Assembly: GCA_963846165.1 (NCBI GenBank)
Contig: CAWJUU010000008.1
Location: forward strand, 1 to 64,000
DNA from: WHSW01 sp963846165
Lineage (GTDB): Bacteria > Actinomycetota > Thermoleophilia > Solirubrobacterales > 70-9
DNA length: 64,000 nucleotides
Direction: 5' to 3'
The translations under genes were made by a program, and so were the position numbers. Positions within the stretch are counted from its first letter, which is position 1. Each line of letters begins with the position of its first letter. This document shows positions 7,232 through 14,725 of the stretch, piece after piece. The notes under the pieces were generated by a model, which worked only from the letters and a program-made list of their open reading frames with translations, was not told the origin of the DNA and ran no database searches.

Positions 7232-8638
7232 TCAGCCCTTTGCCGCCGCCGTTTTCTCCTCGGCTTCATCCGCCTGCTGCGACAGCTGCTCGGCGAGCTC
7301 GCGCTTGGCGGCCGGGTCGAGCTTCTTGACCTCGTTCTCGACCACGCGCCGGTTGTAGGTCTGGTTCCAGTAGTCGAGCGCGTCGAAGCCGTGCAGGACC
7401 GCCTTGCCGACGAACTGGCGGAGAACCTCGTTGGTCGGCCCCATCACCCAGCCCGCCTTGGCGTCGCGGACGTAGCGCTCGAGCTCCATGTCGCGCTTGT
7501 AGCCCGACCCGCCGCAGGCGTGCAGCATCTTGTCGACGACGCCGGCGACGTTCTGGGCGGCCTCGAACTTGATCTGCCAGGCCCAGTGCAGGTAGTCGGC
7601 GCGAGCGGTCTCGCCCGGGGCGAGCACCTTTGTGTTGTCGTCCGTGGCGCGGTCCATCGCCTGGGCGACCGAGAGCACGAAGATGCGGCAGGCGTTCGTG
7701 TCCATCACCGCCTGGCCGACGTAGTCCTGGATCGTCGGGTAGTCGGCGACGCGCATGCCGACGTCGACGTGCTTCTTGCGGGTCGTGTGGCGCTTGGCGA
7801 TGTCGATCGCTCCCAGCGCGATCCCGTTCCACACCGACGACGAGCCGAGCAGGAACCATGGGTCGACGGCCTCGTCGTTGGAGGTGGCGCCGTCGCCAAG
7901 CGGGCCGACGACCTGGTCATCGGGGATCTCCACCCCTTCGACCTGGATCGGGCCCGACTGGTTGCCGCGCAACCCGAGCGCGTCCCAGAGCGACGGCTGC
8001 GCCTGCACGTCGTCGCCGTCGATCACGAACACCGAGAGGTCGTCATAGCCGCTGAAGTCCGGACTCGTGGTCTGGACGACGTAGAAGTCAGCGAATCCTC
8101 CCGAGGTGGTCCAGGATGCCTTCTTGTTGACCTTGAAGCCGCCGTTCGAGCGCTCGGCGCTGGACGAGAACGGGTACCAGAAGTGCGAGCCGGTCTCGGG
8201 GTCGGAGTAGGAGAGGGTGCCGATCCGGCAGTCGGAATCGAGCGTGCGGATGTACTTGTCGACCAGGGCGTCGGTCGGCCGCAGCATGATCGTCGCCACG
8301 GCGCTGATGTGCATCACGTAGCACATCGCGGTTGACGCGCAGCCGTAGCGTGCGAGCGTCTCGCAGACCATCGTGTAGGCGACGTGGTTCTCGCCGAGGC
8401 CGCCGTACTCCTCGGGCACGGTCAGGCTCAGGAACCCGTTCTCGGCCAGGAGCTCGAAGTTGCGGCGGGGGTAGAGCAGCTCGTCGTCGGAGCGCTTCGC
8501 GTTCGCGCGCATCTCCTGCTCGCAGAGCTCGATCAGCTTCGCGCGGAGCTCCTTCTGGCGTTCGGTCAGGACCCAGTCGGGATCCCACTCGTGGCCGAGG
8601 CCCCAGAAGGGCTCCCCACCCCACATCTTCTCCGACAT
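7232..8638 (-). CDS. Acyl-CoA dehydrogenase-fold flavoprotein without the usual catalytic Glu
   Basis: A 468-residue ACAD-superfamily protein: N-terminal helical domain (to about 120), beta domain (PEEYGG, ASWTTSGGFADFYVV) and C-terminal helices with GGSGYKRDMELERYVRDAK. The position of the catalytic glutamate in YEGT-SE reads MGPTNE, so the base is Gly400; the alternative isovaleryl-CoA dehydrogenase position near residue 262 is also not acidic. This suggests it is not an ordinary dehydrogenase. ACAD-fold relatives without this Glu include two-component flavin monooxygenases. It is the first gene of an operon with tdm and sits 30 bases below a CTGTAC-N6-GTACAG palindrome shared with two other amine operons. 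Candidate roles are oxidation of dimethylamine or trimethylamine, or action on a betainyl-CoA. Function is not proven. Confidence 0.75.
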   Translation of the reverse strand: MSEKMWGGEPFWGLGHEWDPDWVLTERQKELRAKLIELCEQEMRANAKRSDDELLYPRRNFELLAENGFLSLTVPEEYGGLGENHVAYTMVCETLARYGCASTAMCYVMHISAVATIMLRPTDALVDKYIRTLDSDCRIGTLSYSDPETGSHFWYPFSSSAERSNGGFKVNKKASWTTSGGFADFYVVQTTSPDFSGYDDLSVFVIDGDDVQAQPSLWDALGLRGNQSGPIQVEGVEIPDDQVVGPLGDGATSNDEAVDPWFLLGSSSVWNGIALGAIDIAKRHTTRKKHVDVGMRVADYPTIQDYVGQAVMDTNACRIFVLSVAQAMDRATDDNTKVLAPGETARADYLHWAWQIKFEAAQNVAGVVDKMLHACGGSGYKRDMELERYVRDAKAGWVMGPTNEVLRQFVGKAVLHGFDALDYWNQTYNRRVVENEVKKLDPAAKRELAEQLSQQADEAEEKTAAAKG

Positions 8639-8667
8639 CCGTCTCTCCTTCCGGTCGCCAGGCGGTT

Positions 8668-8685
8668 CTGTACCAATCTGTACAG
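8668..8685. promoter_or_regulatory. Operator-like palindrome, site 1 (ACAD-tdm operon)
   Basis: CTGTAC at 8668-8673 and GTACAG at 8680-8685 form a perfect 6-base inverted repeat with a 6-base spacer (CAATCT), 30 bases upstream of the ACAD-like start. Near-identical palindromes occur at 19807-19824 and 35940-35957, and nowhere else in intergenic DNA of this window. The cognate regulator is unknown. Confidence 0.65.
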
Positions 8686-8734
8686 ACCGCGATTCTGCCG
8701 CACCCGTGCGGTCGTGTAAAGCCTACGCCTCTGG

Positions 8735-8790
8735 CCTAGATGGCCGAGTCCCAATCCCCGCGCACGCGGATTCGGAATCGACCATCTAGG
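8735..8790. repeat. Inverted repeat and 24-base dispersed repeat at end of usp gene
   Basis: CCTAGATGG (8735-8743) and CCATCTAGG (8782-8790) are perfect 9-base arms about 38 bases apart. The right side (8767-8790) recurs at 14442-14465 with one mismatch. The stop codon of the universal stress protein gene lies inside the right arm. It may act as a terminator for that minus-strand gene, although no T-run is seen. Confidence 0.5.
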
Positions 8791-9271
8791 GTTCCGCGAT
8801 CCAGACCAGGCAGCCAGCCTCGCGGCGAATCTCGCGCGAGGCGCGGCGAAAGCGGCGCGCGGTGATCTGCGAGCGGTCGGGGCCGAAGACGAGCAGGCCG
8901 GCACGCTGATCGCGCACCACCTCGAGCAGCGCCTTGACCGGGCGCTTGCTGCTCACCCGAAGGTGCTCGGTCTGGATCCCGAGCGCGGCCGCGCGCTCGG
9001 CGGTCGCCCGCACCTCCTCGAGGCCCTCCTCGTGGGGCAGGGTCGCGGCGTCGGGACCGATCAGCATCAGCGTGGTCGGGTAGTTGGGCAAATGGACGAC
9101 GTTGGTAACGACGAGCGGCGAGCCGGCCTCGAGCGCCGATTCGATCGCCATCCGCTCGGCCGCCGGATCGATTCGGCACGACAGCGTCCCGAGCACGATC
9201 GGCCGCCCGGGGCCGCGTGTCCCCTGGGCGATACCGGTGCGGTCGCTGCGGTCGCGTACGAGGGTGCCCAT
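8786..9271 (-). CDS. Universal stress protein (UspA)-like domain protein
   Basis: A 161-residue protein with an alpha/beta Usp-like layout: a first strand (IVLGTLSC), a middle region with LVVTNVVHLP, an ATAERAAALGI helix and a closing segment LLVFGPDRS followed by EAGCLVWIAEP. The classical ATP-binding G-x2-G-x9-G-S/T motif is not clear, so nucleotide binding is doubtful. It stands alone on the minus strand, divergent from the APC permease (137 bp between). Its TAG stop is embedded in a repeated palindrome. Confidence 0.6.
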   Translation of the reverse strand: MGTLVRDRSDRTGIAQGTRGPGRPIVLGTLSCRIDPAAERMAIESALEAGSPLVVTNVVHLPNYPTTLMLIGPDAATLPHEEGLEEVRATAERAAALGIQTEHLRVSSKRPVKALLEVVRDQRAGLLVFGPDRSQITARRFRRASREIRREAGCLVWIAEP

Positions 9272-9408
9272 GGTCGAACTCGACTACGTGGGCCCAATGA
9301 TCGTGGATGACGGCGAAGCTCGCAAGCAGCGGGAACGCGGTCTTGACTTCCCGCCGCGCGAAGGGATACGTTCCGCCACACAAGGCGCCTAAGCGGAGAG
9401 GAGTCGAG

Positions 9409-10872
9409 ATGGCAACCGCCCAGGTCGAGGAACGTCAGCTGCTCAAGGCGATGACGTGGTGGGACGGGTTCGTGATCGCGCTCGCCAACCCGGGTTTCCT
9501 GATCGCCGCCCTTGGATTCTCGATCGGCGCGCTCGGCACCACCGGCGCCTTCGTCCTCTGGACGATCTCCGTCTGCCTCGGCGCGCTGCAGAACAACATC
9601 TACGCCGAGCTGGCGACGATGTTCCCGAACAAGTCGGGCGGGATCTCGCTCTTCGCCCACGAGGCGTGGCGCAAGTACTTCACCTTCGTCGGCCCGATCG
9701 CGACCTTCGGCTACTGGTTCGCATGGTCGAGCGTGCTCGCGATCAACGGGCTTGTCGTCGGGACCCTGATCCAGGCCGAGTGGTTCTCGGACTCGACCTG
9801 GGCAGAGGCCGGCGCCGGCTTCGACCTCAACCTCGCGATCCTGCTCGGGATGGTCGCGATCGCCCTCGTCTGGGCCTTCAACGTCTTCGGGGTGCGGCCG
9901 GCGGTCTGGTTCGGGTACATCACCGGCGGCCTGCTGCTGATCCCGGCCTTCGTGCTCATGTTCCTCCCCTACCTGACCGGGGATTGGTCGAGCGACAACA
10001 TGCAATGGGAGATCGGGGCCGGCGGAGGGCTGGCCCTGGCGCTCGTATGGCTCTACTTCATGGGGTGGTCCGCGTACGGATTCGAGACCGTGGCGGCGTT
10101 CGCCCCCGAGTACCAGGACACCGAGACGGACACCCCGCGGGCGTTGCGAGCGTCGGCGGCCTTCTCGGTGGTGGTCTACGCGCTGCTGCCGCTCGGCGTC
10201 GGTGGCACGCTCGGCACCCCGGCGATCGCCGAGGACGTGACAGGGATCTCCTTCTACATCCAGGCCTTCGACACGATCGTCGGCGACGCGCTCGGGAACG
10301 TGATGATCTTCTGCTTAGTCGCCGGGCTGGTGATGTCGATGAACACCGCGACCATGGACGGGTCGCGGGCCTTGTTCGGGATATCCCGGGACGGGATGAC
10401 GATCAAGGAGCTGGGGGTGTTGAACCGCTTCAACGTCCCGGCCCGGGCGATGACGCTCGACGCCCTGCTCAACCTCTTCCTGATCACCTATTTCGCGAGC
10501 GCGATCGAGATCCTCGCAGCGGGCAACCTCGGCTACATCCTCGCCCACGTGTTCGCGCTCACCGGCTTCCTGCTCCTGCGCCGCGACCGGCCCAACTGGC
10601 CACGGCCGATCCGGCTCTCGTCGATCTGGCTTCCGATCGCCGGGCTGCTGGCGACGATCAACATGGTGTTCATCATCTGGGGCGGGTTCATCTACGCGGA
10701 CGAGTACGGCTACGGCTGGGACAAGACGCGTGTCGGCCTGATCGTGCTCGGCGTCTCGCTCCTGCTCTACGTATTCCGCCACGTGGTCCAGGACCGCACC
10801 GGCATCCGCCTGCGCGAGGAGACGCCGACGATGCCCGAGGAGGCCCAGCCGACCGCTGCCACCCCCGCGTAG
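9409..10872 (+). CDS. APC superfamily amino acid/amine permease
   Basis: A 487-residue integral membrane protein with about 12 hydrophobic segments spread over its length. The first (residues about 25-60) holds the unwound-helix glycine motif typical of APC transporters, followed by SKSGGI-type residues (FPNKSGGISLF). A conserved GWSAYGFET block lies mid-protein. Proton- or cation-coupled uptake of an amino acid or organic amine is expected; the substrate cannot be read from sequence, though the setting between methylated-amine operons makes an amine plausible. ATG 9409 is preferred over 9307 because AGGAG lies 7-11 bases before it. No regulator is adjacent. Confidence 0.82.
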   Translation: MATAQVEERQLLKAMTWWDGFVIALANPGFLIAALGFSIGALGTTGAFVLWTISVCLGALQNNIYAELATMFPNKSGGISLFAHEAWRKYFTFVGPIATFGYWFAWSSVLAINGLVVGTLIQAEWFSDSTWAEAGAGFDLNLAILLGMVAIALVWAFNVFGVRPAVWFGYITGGLLLIPAFVLMFLPYLTGDWSSDNMQWEIGAGGGLALALVWLYFMGWSAYGFETVAAFAPEYQDTETDTPRALRASAAFSVVVYALLPLGVGGTLGTPAIAEDVTGISFYIQAFDTIVGDALGNVMIFCLVAGLVMSMNTATMDGSRALFGISRDGMTIKELGVLNRFNVPARAMTLDALLNLFLITYFASAIEILAAGNLGYILAHVFALTGFLLLRRDRPNWPRPIRLSSIWLPIAGLLATINMVFIIWGGFIYADEYGYGWDKTRVGLIVLGVSLLLYVFRHVVQDRTGIRLREETPTMPEEAQPTAATPA

Positions 10873-10921
10873 CGGGGGAGCCCGAGCCGGCCCGAGCCCG
10901 GGGAGCCCGCCGCGGGGCGCG

Positions 10922-11205
10922 GGTGGCGTACCGCTCGGGCGCGGACGGGGCGCAGGCGTGGTTCGCTGGCAGTGAGGAAGGGTTTTGGGCGGGACTTGGG
11001 TGGGCTCTCGGGAGCTGGTCGGGGGCCGATAACACCACACGCATGCCCAGATCCTCGATGGGTGTGGTGTTTACCCCGCTATAGGCGGTCAACGCCACAA
11101 TCGTCGCTCGATGCGCGATGCGTGTGCTGTTTACCCCGCGCCCGGGTCCCCTCACTGACAACAGACAACGCTTGCGCCCCCGCGCCGCACGAGCGGAACG
11201 CCACC
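10922..11205. repeat. MITE-like element, copy 1 (with internal 60-base-period repeat)
   Basis: The 390-base gap between two convergent genes is mostly this element. Its ends are about 58-base imperfect terminal inverted repeats beginning GGTGGCGT-CCGCTCG and ending in CAGTGAGG; the right end reads the same inwards from 11205, with a further partial end to about 11242. Inside, a 24-base unit occurs at 11056-11079 and again at 11116-11139, exactly 60 bases apart, with an inverted relative near 11027-11046. Copies 2 and 3 at 45.7 and 52.2 kb share the ends but not this core. No transposase is encoded. Confidence 0.7.
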
Positions 11206-11262
11206 CACGCTCACACCCGACCCACGCCCGAGCGGAACGCCTGCCGCCGAGCGCGGGGGCGC

Positions 11263-11688
11263 CTACTCCGCCCGCAGGTCCCAGCGGGGGAGGTCGGCGA
11301 TCGCTTCGTGGTAGCGCCGGCGGTGCACCGGGCGGATCAGGATGAACCAGGCCATCAGCGAGACCGGGAGCAGGAAGAAGACGCTGAACTCATTCCCGGT
11401 GGCGATGAAGAAGACCGCGATCGCGGAGACGATGAGCCCGAACGTGACCGGGAGGATGCGGAAGCGAAGCTGGGTGCGGCGAATGCGCTCGTAGTCCTCG
11501 CGCGGGATCCGCGCGGTGTCGTAGCGGCGCCCGCACGATGGGCAGACCCATGCCTCGCCGTAGGGCAGGTCGGCGCGCTCGCCGCATTCGCAGGCGAGCG
11601 TGATCGGCGGGCCGCGCAGGACCGCGCCCGGCTGCTCGTGGCCGAGCCGTTCACGTGGCGCGCGCGTTCGTCGTCCCCAGGGCGGCAC
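11263..11688 (-). CDS. Small zinc-ribbon membrane protein, function unknown
   Basis: A protein of up to 141 residues. A four-cysteine ribbon (CECG and CPSCGRRYD, about residues 33-56) is followed by two transmembrane segments (about 76-96 and 101-118) and a basic cytoplasmic tail. I do not recognise a family. The N-terminal 30 residues may be untranslated; a start nearer the ribbon is possible. Its 3' end abuts MITE-like copy 1 and the gene lies just downstream of the GntR-type regulator on the same strand (about 30 bp). Confidence 0.6.
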   Translation of the reverse strand: MPPWGRRTRAPRERLGHEQPGAVLRGPPITLACECGERADLPYGEAWVCPSCGRRYDTARIPREDYERIRRTQLRFRILPVTFGLIVSAIAVFFIATGNEFSVFFLLPVSLMAWFILIRPVHRRRYHEAIADLPRWDLRAE

Positions 11689-11719
11689 GAGGAGCGCGAT
11701 CGTAGCGCCACCTCGAAGG

Positions 11720-12470
11720 TCAGTCGTGCGCGAGCCCGCGGATCACGTGCAGGTCGATCGAGCCAGGGGCGAAGACCTCGGTCGTGTACTGGACGGCCTC
11801 GCCGCCGGCGAGGTGGAGGACCTCGATCAGCTCGAGCGCCGCCGTGACCCGGGTCGCACCGAGCGCTTCGCCGAGCCGGCCGCCGGGCTCGACCAACCGG
11901 GGGCGAACCTGGGTCCTCGCGAACGCGATCGGGACGCCATGGCCGATGAGCACGTCGAGCACCATGCTCCCCGACTCGAGCGCGGCGCGAAGCTCGTCGG
12001 CCGCGGGTAGCGCGACCTCGGGATGGACGACGTCGCGCATGTGCGCGGCGACGGCGCCGTTCGGCGAGCAGCGTGCGCTGGATCAGCGGCGCCCTCGCGC
12101 CCCTTCTGATCCCCAGCTCCTCGGCGACGTAGCCCGCCGTTCGGGCCTGCTCGATCTGCAGGTTGCGGACGCTCAGCCGCTTGCCCTGGCGGCGCGCGAG
12201 CGAGGCGTAGGACTCGAGCACCTCGAGCCCCTCGCTGAAGGCCGCGCCGAGCGCGACGCGGCCGACGAAGGTGCCGCTGCCCTGCCGGCGGACGATCTCG
12301 CCGTTGCTTTCGAGACGCTCGAGCGCCAGCCGCAACGTCCCCCGCGAGACGCCGAGCGTCTCGGCGAGCTCCTTCTCAGGCGGCAGCCGGTCGCCCGGAC
12401 GGGCACGGCCCGGCGCGAGCCGCTCGCGAAGCGCGGTCTCGGTCGCGTCAACAAGTGAGGGCCGGGACAC
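11720..12470 (-). CDS. GntR/HutC-type regulator with UTRA domain (one frameshift)
   Basis: Starting at GTG 12470, the N-terminal part is a GntR winged helix: RPGDRLPPEKELAETLGVSRGTLRLALERL, then GEIVRRQGSGTFV. The C-terminal UTRA effector domain continues in another frame (GAVAAHMRDVVHPEVALPAADELRAAL ... LIEVLHLAGGEAVQYTTEVFAPG). The shift near 12059 is explained by one extra base; joined, the protein is about 249 residues, normal for the family. UTRA domains bind small molecules and release the repressor. The target is unknown; it is the only GntR gene near the amine operons, so it is one candidate for the CTGTAC palindrome, but that site is not the usual HutC-type sequence. Confidence 0.8.
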
Positions 12471-12499
12471 GGGGCGAGCGTAAACTGCGGGCCGCAGCG

Positions 12500-13735
12500 T
12501 CAGCCGGCTGGCTCGGAGCTCGGGGGTGCGCCGTCCAGCAGCCCGAGACGCCCGGCCAGCCAGGCGGCGGGGAGCGCCTGGAGAATCAGCGTCATCACGA
12601 TCGCCAGCGCGACGACGGCGGCGTAGACGTCGGTGTCCGGGACCCCGAGTCCGGCGAGCACGCCGACCAGCGCTGCGGGGACGACCCCGGTCTCGCGCGT
12701 CCAGCAGAGAAAAGCGACCTCGGGCCGGGTCCAGCCCGCGCGTCGGTCGGGCAGGGTGCAGAGGAGCACGGTCACGGGGCGTGCCAGCAGCAGCAGCGTC
12801 GCCAGAACGGCAAACGCGGGCAGCAGATACTCGCCGAGGGTGTCGAAGGGGATGTTCGCGCCCAGGACGACGAAGACGAAGAGCGTGACCAGGTCGGCGA
12901 CGCTGAAGGCGAACTGCCGCAGCTCCTGCTCGTGCTTGGAGTGCATCGCCAGCCCCAGATGCTCCATGTTGCCGACGATCAGCCCGGCCAGGAAGGCGCC
13001 CAGGTAGCCGCTGCCGCCCGCCGAGTCGAGCGAGAAGTAGCCGATCGTGACCACCGCCATCACCGCCGCCGCCGACGACTCGCGCCAGATCCCGGCACGG
13101 TGACTCGAGATCGTCGCCGCCAGCAGCACCCCGGCGACGATCCCGATCGCGGTGCTGATCCCGAGGTCGACGACGAACTCGCTCACCGGGGTCGCGATCG
13201 AGCCGTCGCCGGTGAGCAAGACGCCGGCCAGCACCAGCGCGAGCACGGCGCCGGTAGGGTCGTTGAAGGCCGATTCCGCGACCACGGTCTGCGCCACCTT
13301 CGGCCGCAGGCGCGAGCGCACGAAGAGCGGGATCAGGATCGCCGGGTCGGTCGGTGCGAGCACGGCTCCCATCAGCAGCGCCGCGGTCCAGGACAGGTCG
13401 AACGCCAGGTGGGCGGCGACGCCGACGATCGCCGCGGTCAGGATCACCCCCGGGATCACAAGCATCCCGAGCCCGACCCAGACCCGGCGCAGAACGACGA
13501 CCGAGAGGTTCAGCCCACCGTAGAAGAGGATCAGCGAGACGCCGAGCGTGAACAGCAGCTGGGCGCCGATCGAGTCGAGCGGCACGTCGACGACGTCGAG
13601 TGCCGAGGATCCGAGCAGCGCTCCGAACAGCACCAGCACGAGGATCTCGGGGATGCGAAGCAGGCTCGCCACGAATCGGGCCGCGAGCGCCGCGCCGAGC
13701 AACAGGCTCAGCGTCAGGAGCACGTCTCGGGTCAC
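12500..13735 (-). CDS. Cation:proton antiporter (Na+/H+ exchanger family)
   Basis: A 411-residue membrane protein with about 12 hydrophobic segments. The ion-binding region shows LAPTDPAILIPLF and ESAFNDPTGAVLALVLAG, the TD and ND pairs typical of CPA1-type antiporters, and a later LFVFVVLGA segment. It exchanges Na+ or K+ for H+ to control pH and salt. The start ATG overlaps the stop of the upstream 13732-14418 gene by four bases, so the two are co-translated. No C-terminal TrkA domain is present. Confidence 0.88.
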   Translation of the reverse strand: MTRDVLLTLSLLLGAALAARFVASLLRIPEILVLVLFGALLGSSALDVVDVPLDSIGAQLLFTLGVSLILFYGGLNLSVVVLRRVWVGLGMLVIPGVILTAAIVGVAAHLAFDLSWTAALLMGAVLAPTDPAILIPLFVRSRLRPKVAQTVVAESAFNDPTGAVLALVLAGVLLTGDGSIATPVSEFVVDLGISTAIGIVAGVLLAATISSHRAGIWRESSAAAVMAVVTIGYFSLDSAGGSGYLGAFLAGLIVGNMEHLGLAMHSKHEQELRQFAFSVADLVTLFVFVVLGANIPFDTLGEYLLPAFAVLATLLLLARPVTVLLCTLPDRRAGWTRPEVAFLCWTRETGVVPAALVGVLAGLGVPDTDVYAAVVALAIVMTLILQALPAAWLAGRLGLLDGAPPSSEPAG

Positions 13736-14418
13736 GACGGTGGGTCGCTCTCCGATTCGGGATCCCGGCGCCCGCGCACGCTGCGTTCTCCCTCGAGCGC
13801 CATGCGGGCGATGTCGTTGGCCGTGACGAGCAACAGGACGACCACCAACCCGGCGCCGAGTGCCACCGCGACGAGGCGGCGGCGGGCGTCGTCCCGCGCC
13901 TGGTCGAAGGCCTCGTCGGTTGCGAGCGCCTCGGCGGCCTCGTAGTCGGCGAGCTCCTCCGCGGTGGCGGCCATCTGCTCGAAGTTCTCGAGCTCGGGGC
14001 CGAGCAGGAGCCGCTTGGTCTCTGCGGGGTTGCCGGCCCGCAGCTCCTGCCAGGCGACGCGGTCGAGCTCCATGAACCCCTCGAACTCCTCGTCGAGCTC
14101 ACCGATCAGCTCGCGCTCGCGCGTGTCGGTGAGCTGGTCGGCGGCGAGGACGAGCTGCCGTTGCAGCTCCGCCGCGGTGGCGTCGAAGCGACGTCGCAGG
14201 GGCCCGCCGCCCGCGTAGCCATAGGCGGTCTGCCACCCGTTGACGTCCGTGACCAGGAACTTGAGCTCCCGCGCGATCGACTCGCGCTCGGCGCGCTCGC
14301 GCACCTCGTCGAAGCGGTCCCCCATCTGCGACATCCCGTGCAGGGCGACCGCGGTCGTCGCCAGCGGGCCGAGAATCGTGAGCACGATCGCCGCATACAG
14401 CTTCGCCCTGATCGTCAT
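13732..14418 (-). CDS. Membrane protein with extracytoplasmic four-helix-bundle-like region
   Basis: A 228-residue protein starting at ATG 14416-14418. One transmembrane segment near the N-terminus (about 10-28) and one near the C-terminus (about 185-205) bracket about 155 mostly helical, charged residues, the layout of a 4HB_MCP-like sensor, but there is no HAMP or signalling domain afterwards; only 20 residues follow. It overlaps the antiporter gene by 4 bases, which suggests a helper or sensor for it. Family not certain. Confidence 0.6.
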   Translation of the reverse strand: MTIRAKLYAAIVLTILGPLATTAVALHGMSQMGDRFDEVRERAERESIARELKFLVTDVNGWQTAYGYAGGGPLRRRFDATAAELQRQLVLAADQLTDTRERELIGELDEEFEGFMELDRVAWQELRAGNPAETKRLLLGPELENFEQMAATAEELADYEAAEALATDEAFDQARDDARRRLVAVALGAGLVVVLLLVTANDIARMALEGERSVRGRRDPESESDPPS

Positions 14419-14441
14419 CGAGCGCCGCCCCCGCGCACACC

Positions 14442-14465
14442 CGGATCCGGAATCGACCATCTAGG
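14442..14465. repeat. Second copy of 24-base dispersed repeat
   Basis: These 24 bases differ at one position from 8767-8790, and the CCGCGCAC just before is shared too. Here it lies between the divergent 13732-14418 and 14478-14699 genes, overlapping the likely promoter region. The left arm of the inverted repeat seen at 8735 is missing. Confidence 0.55.
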
Positions 14466-14477
14466 ATCGCGGCGGCG

Positions 14478-14699
14478 ATGATCCTCTTCGTGCTCACCGG
14501 GGCCGCGCCGCCGATCCTGGTCCTGACCCTGGCCTTGATGGCCTACCTGACCGGCTATGAGCTCTGGAAGGAAGGCGAGGAAGTGCCGTTCCTGTTGAAG
14601 GCGTGGTGGGTGCTGCTCGTCGTGCTCCTGAACGTGGTCGGCTTTGCGATCTTCTGGATCTGGTTGGCGCGGCGGCGCCTTCGCCGGAGAGCCGCCTAG
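14478..14699 (+). CDS. Small two-helix membrane protein, unknown function
   Basis: A 73-residue protein with two hydrophobic segments (about 3-25 and 41-63), an EGEEVPF loop between them and an Arg-rich tail (LARRRLRRRAA). It starts at ATG 14478, just after the 24-base repeat, and its end faces the GAF-PucR gene. The tail suggests a cytoplasmic C-terminus. No family recognised. Confidence 0.5.
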   Translation: MILFVLTGAAPPILVLTLALMAYLTGYELWKEGEEVPFLLKAWWVLLVVLLNVVGFAIFWIWLARRRLRRRAA

Positions 14700-14725
14700 G
14701 ACCAGCGCCGCCCCCCCGCCGAAGC

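Noticed and set aside
11056..11139. 60-base-period repeats that might be a CRISPR array
   Set aside because: Only two units with different intervening sequence and no cas genes; the repeats lie in an inverted-repeat element.
11720..12470. GntR protein as the proven regulator of the CTGTAC sites
   Set aside because: The motif is not the usual GntR/HutC operator and the gene is not adjacent to any of the three sites; kept only as a candidate.
11355..14102. Very long minus-strand open frame of 915 codons
   Set aside because: It runs across three real genes in a non-coding frame except for the GntR N-terminus; composition is Arg/Pro shadow type.
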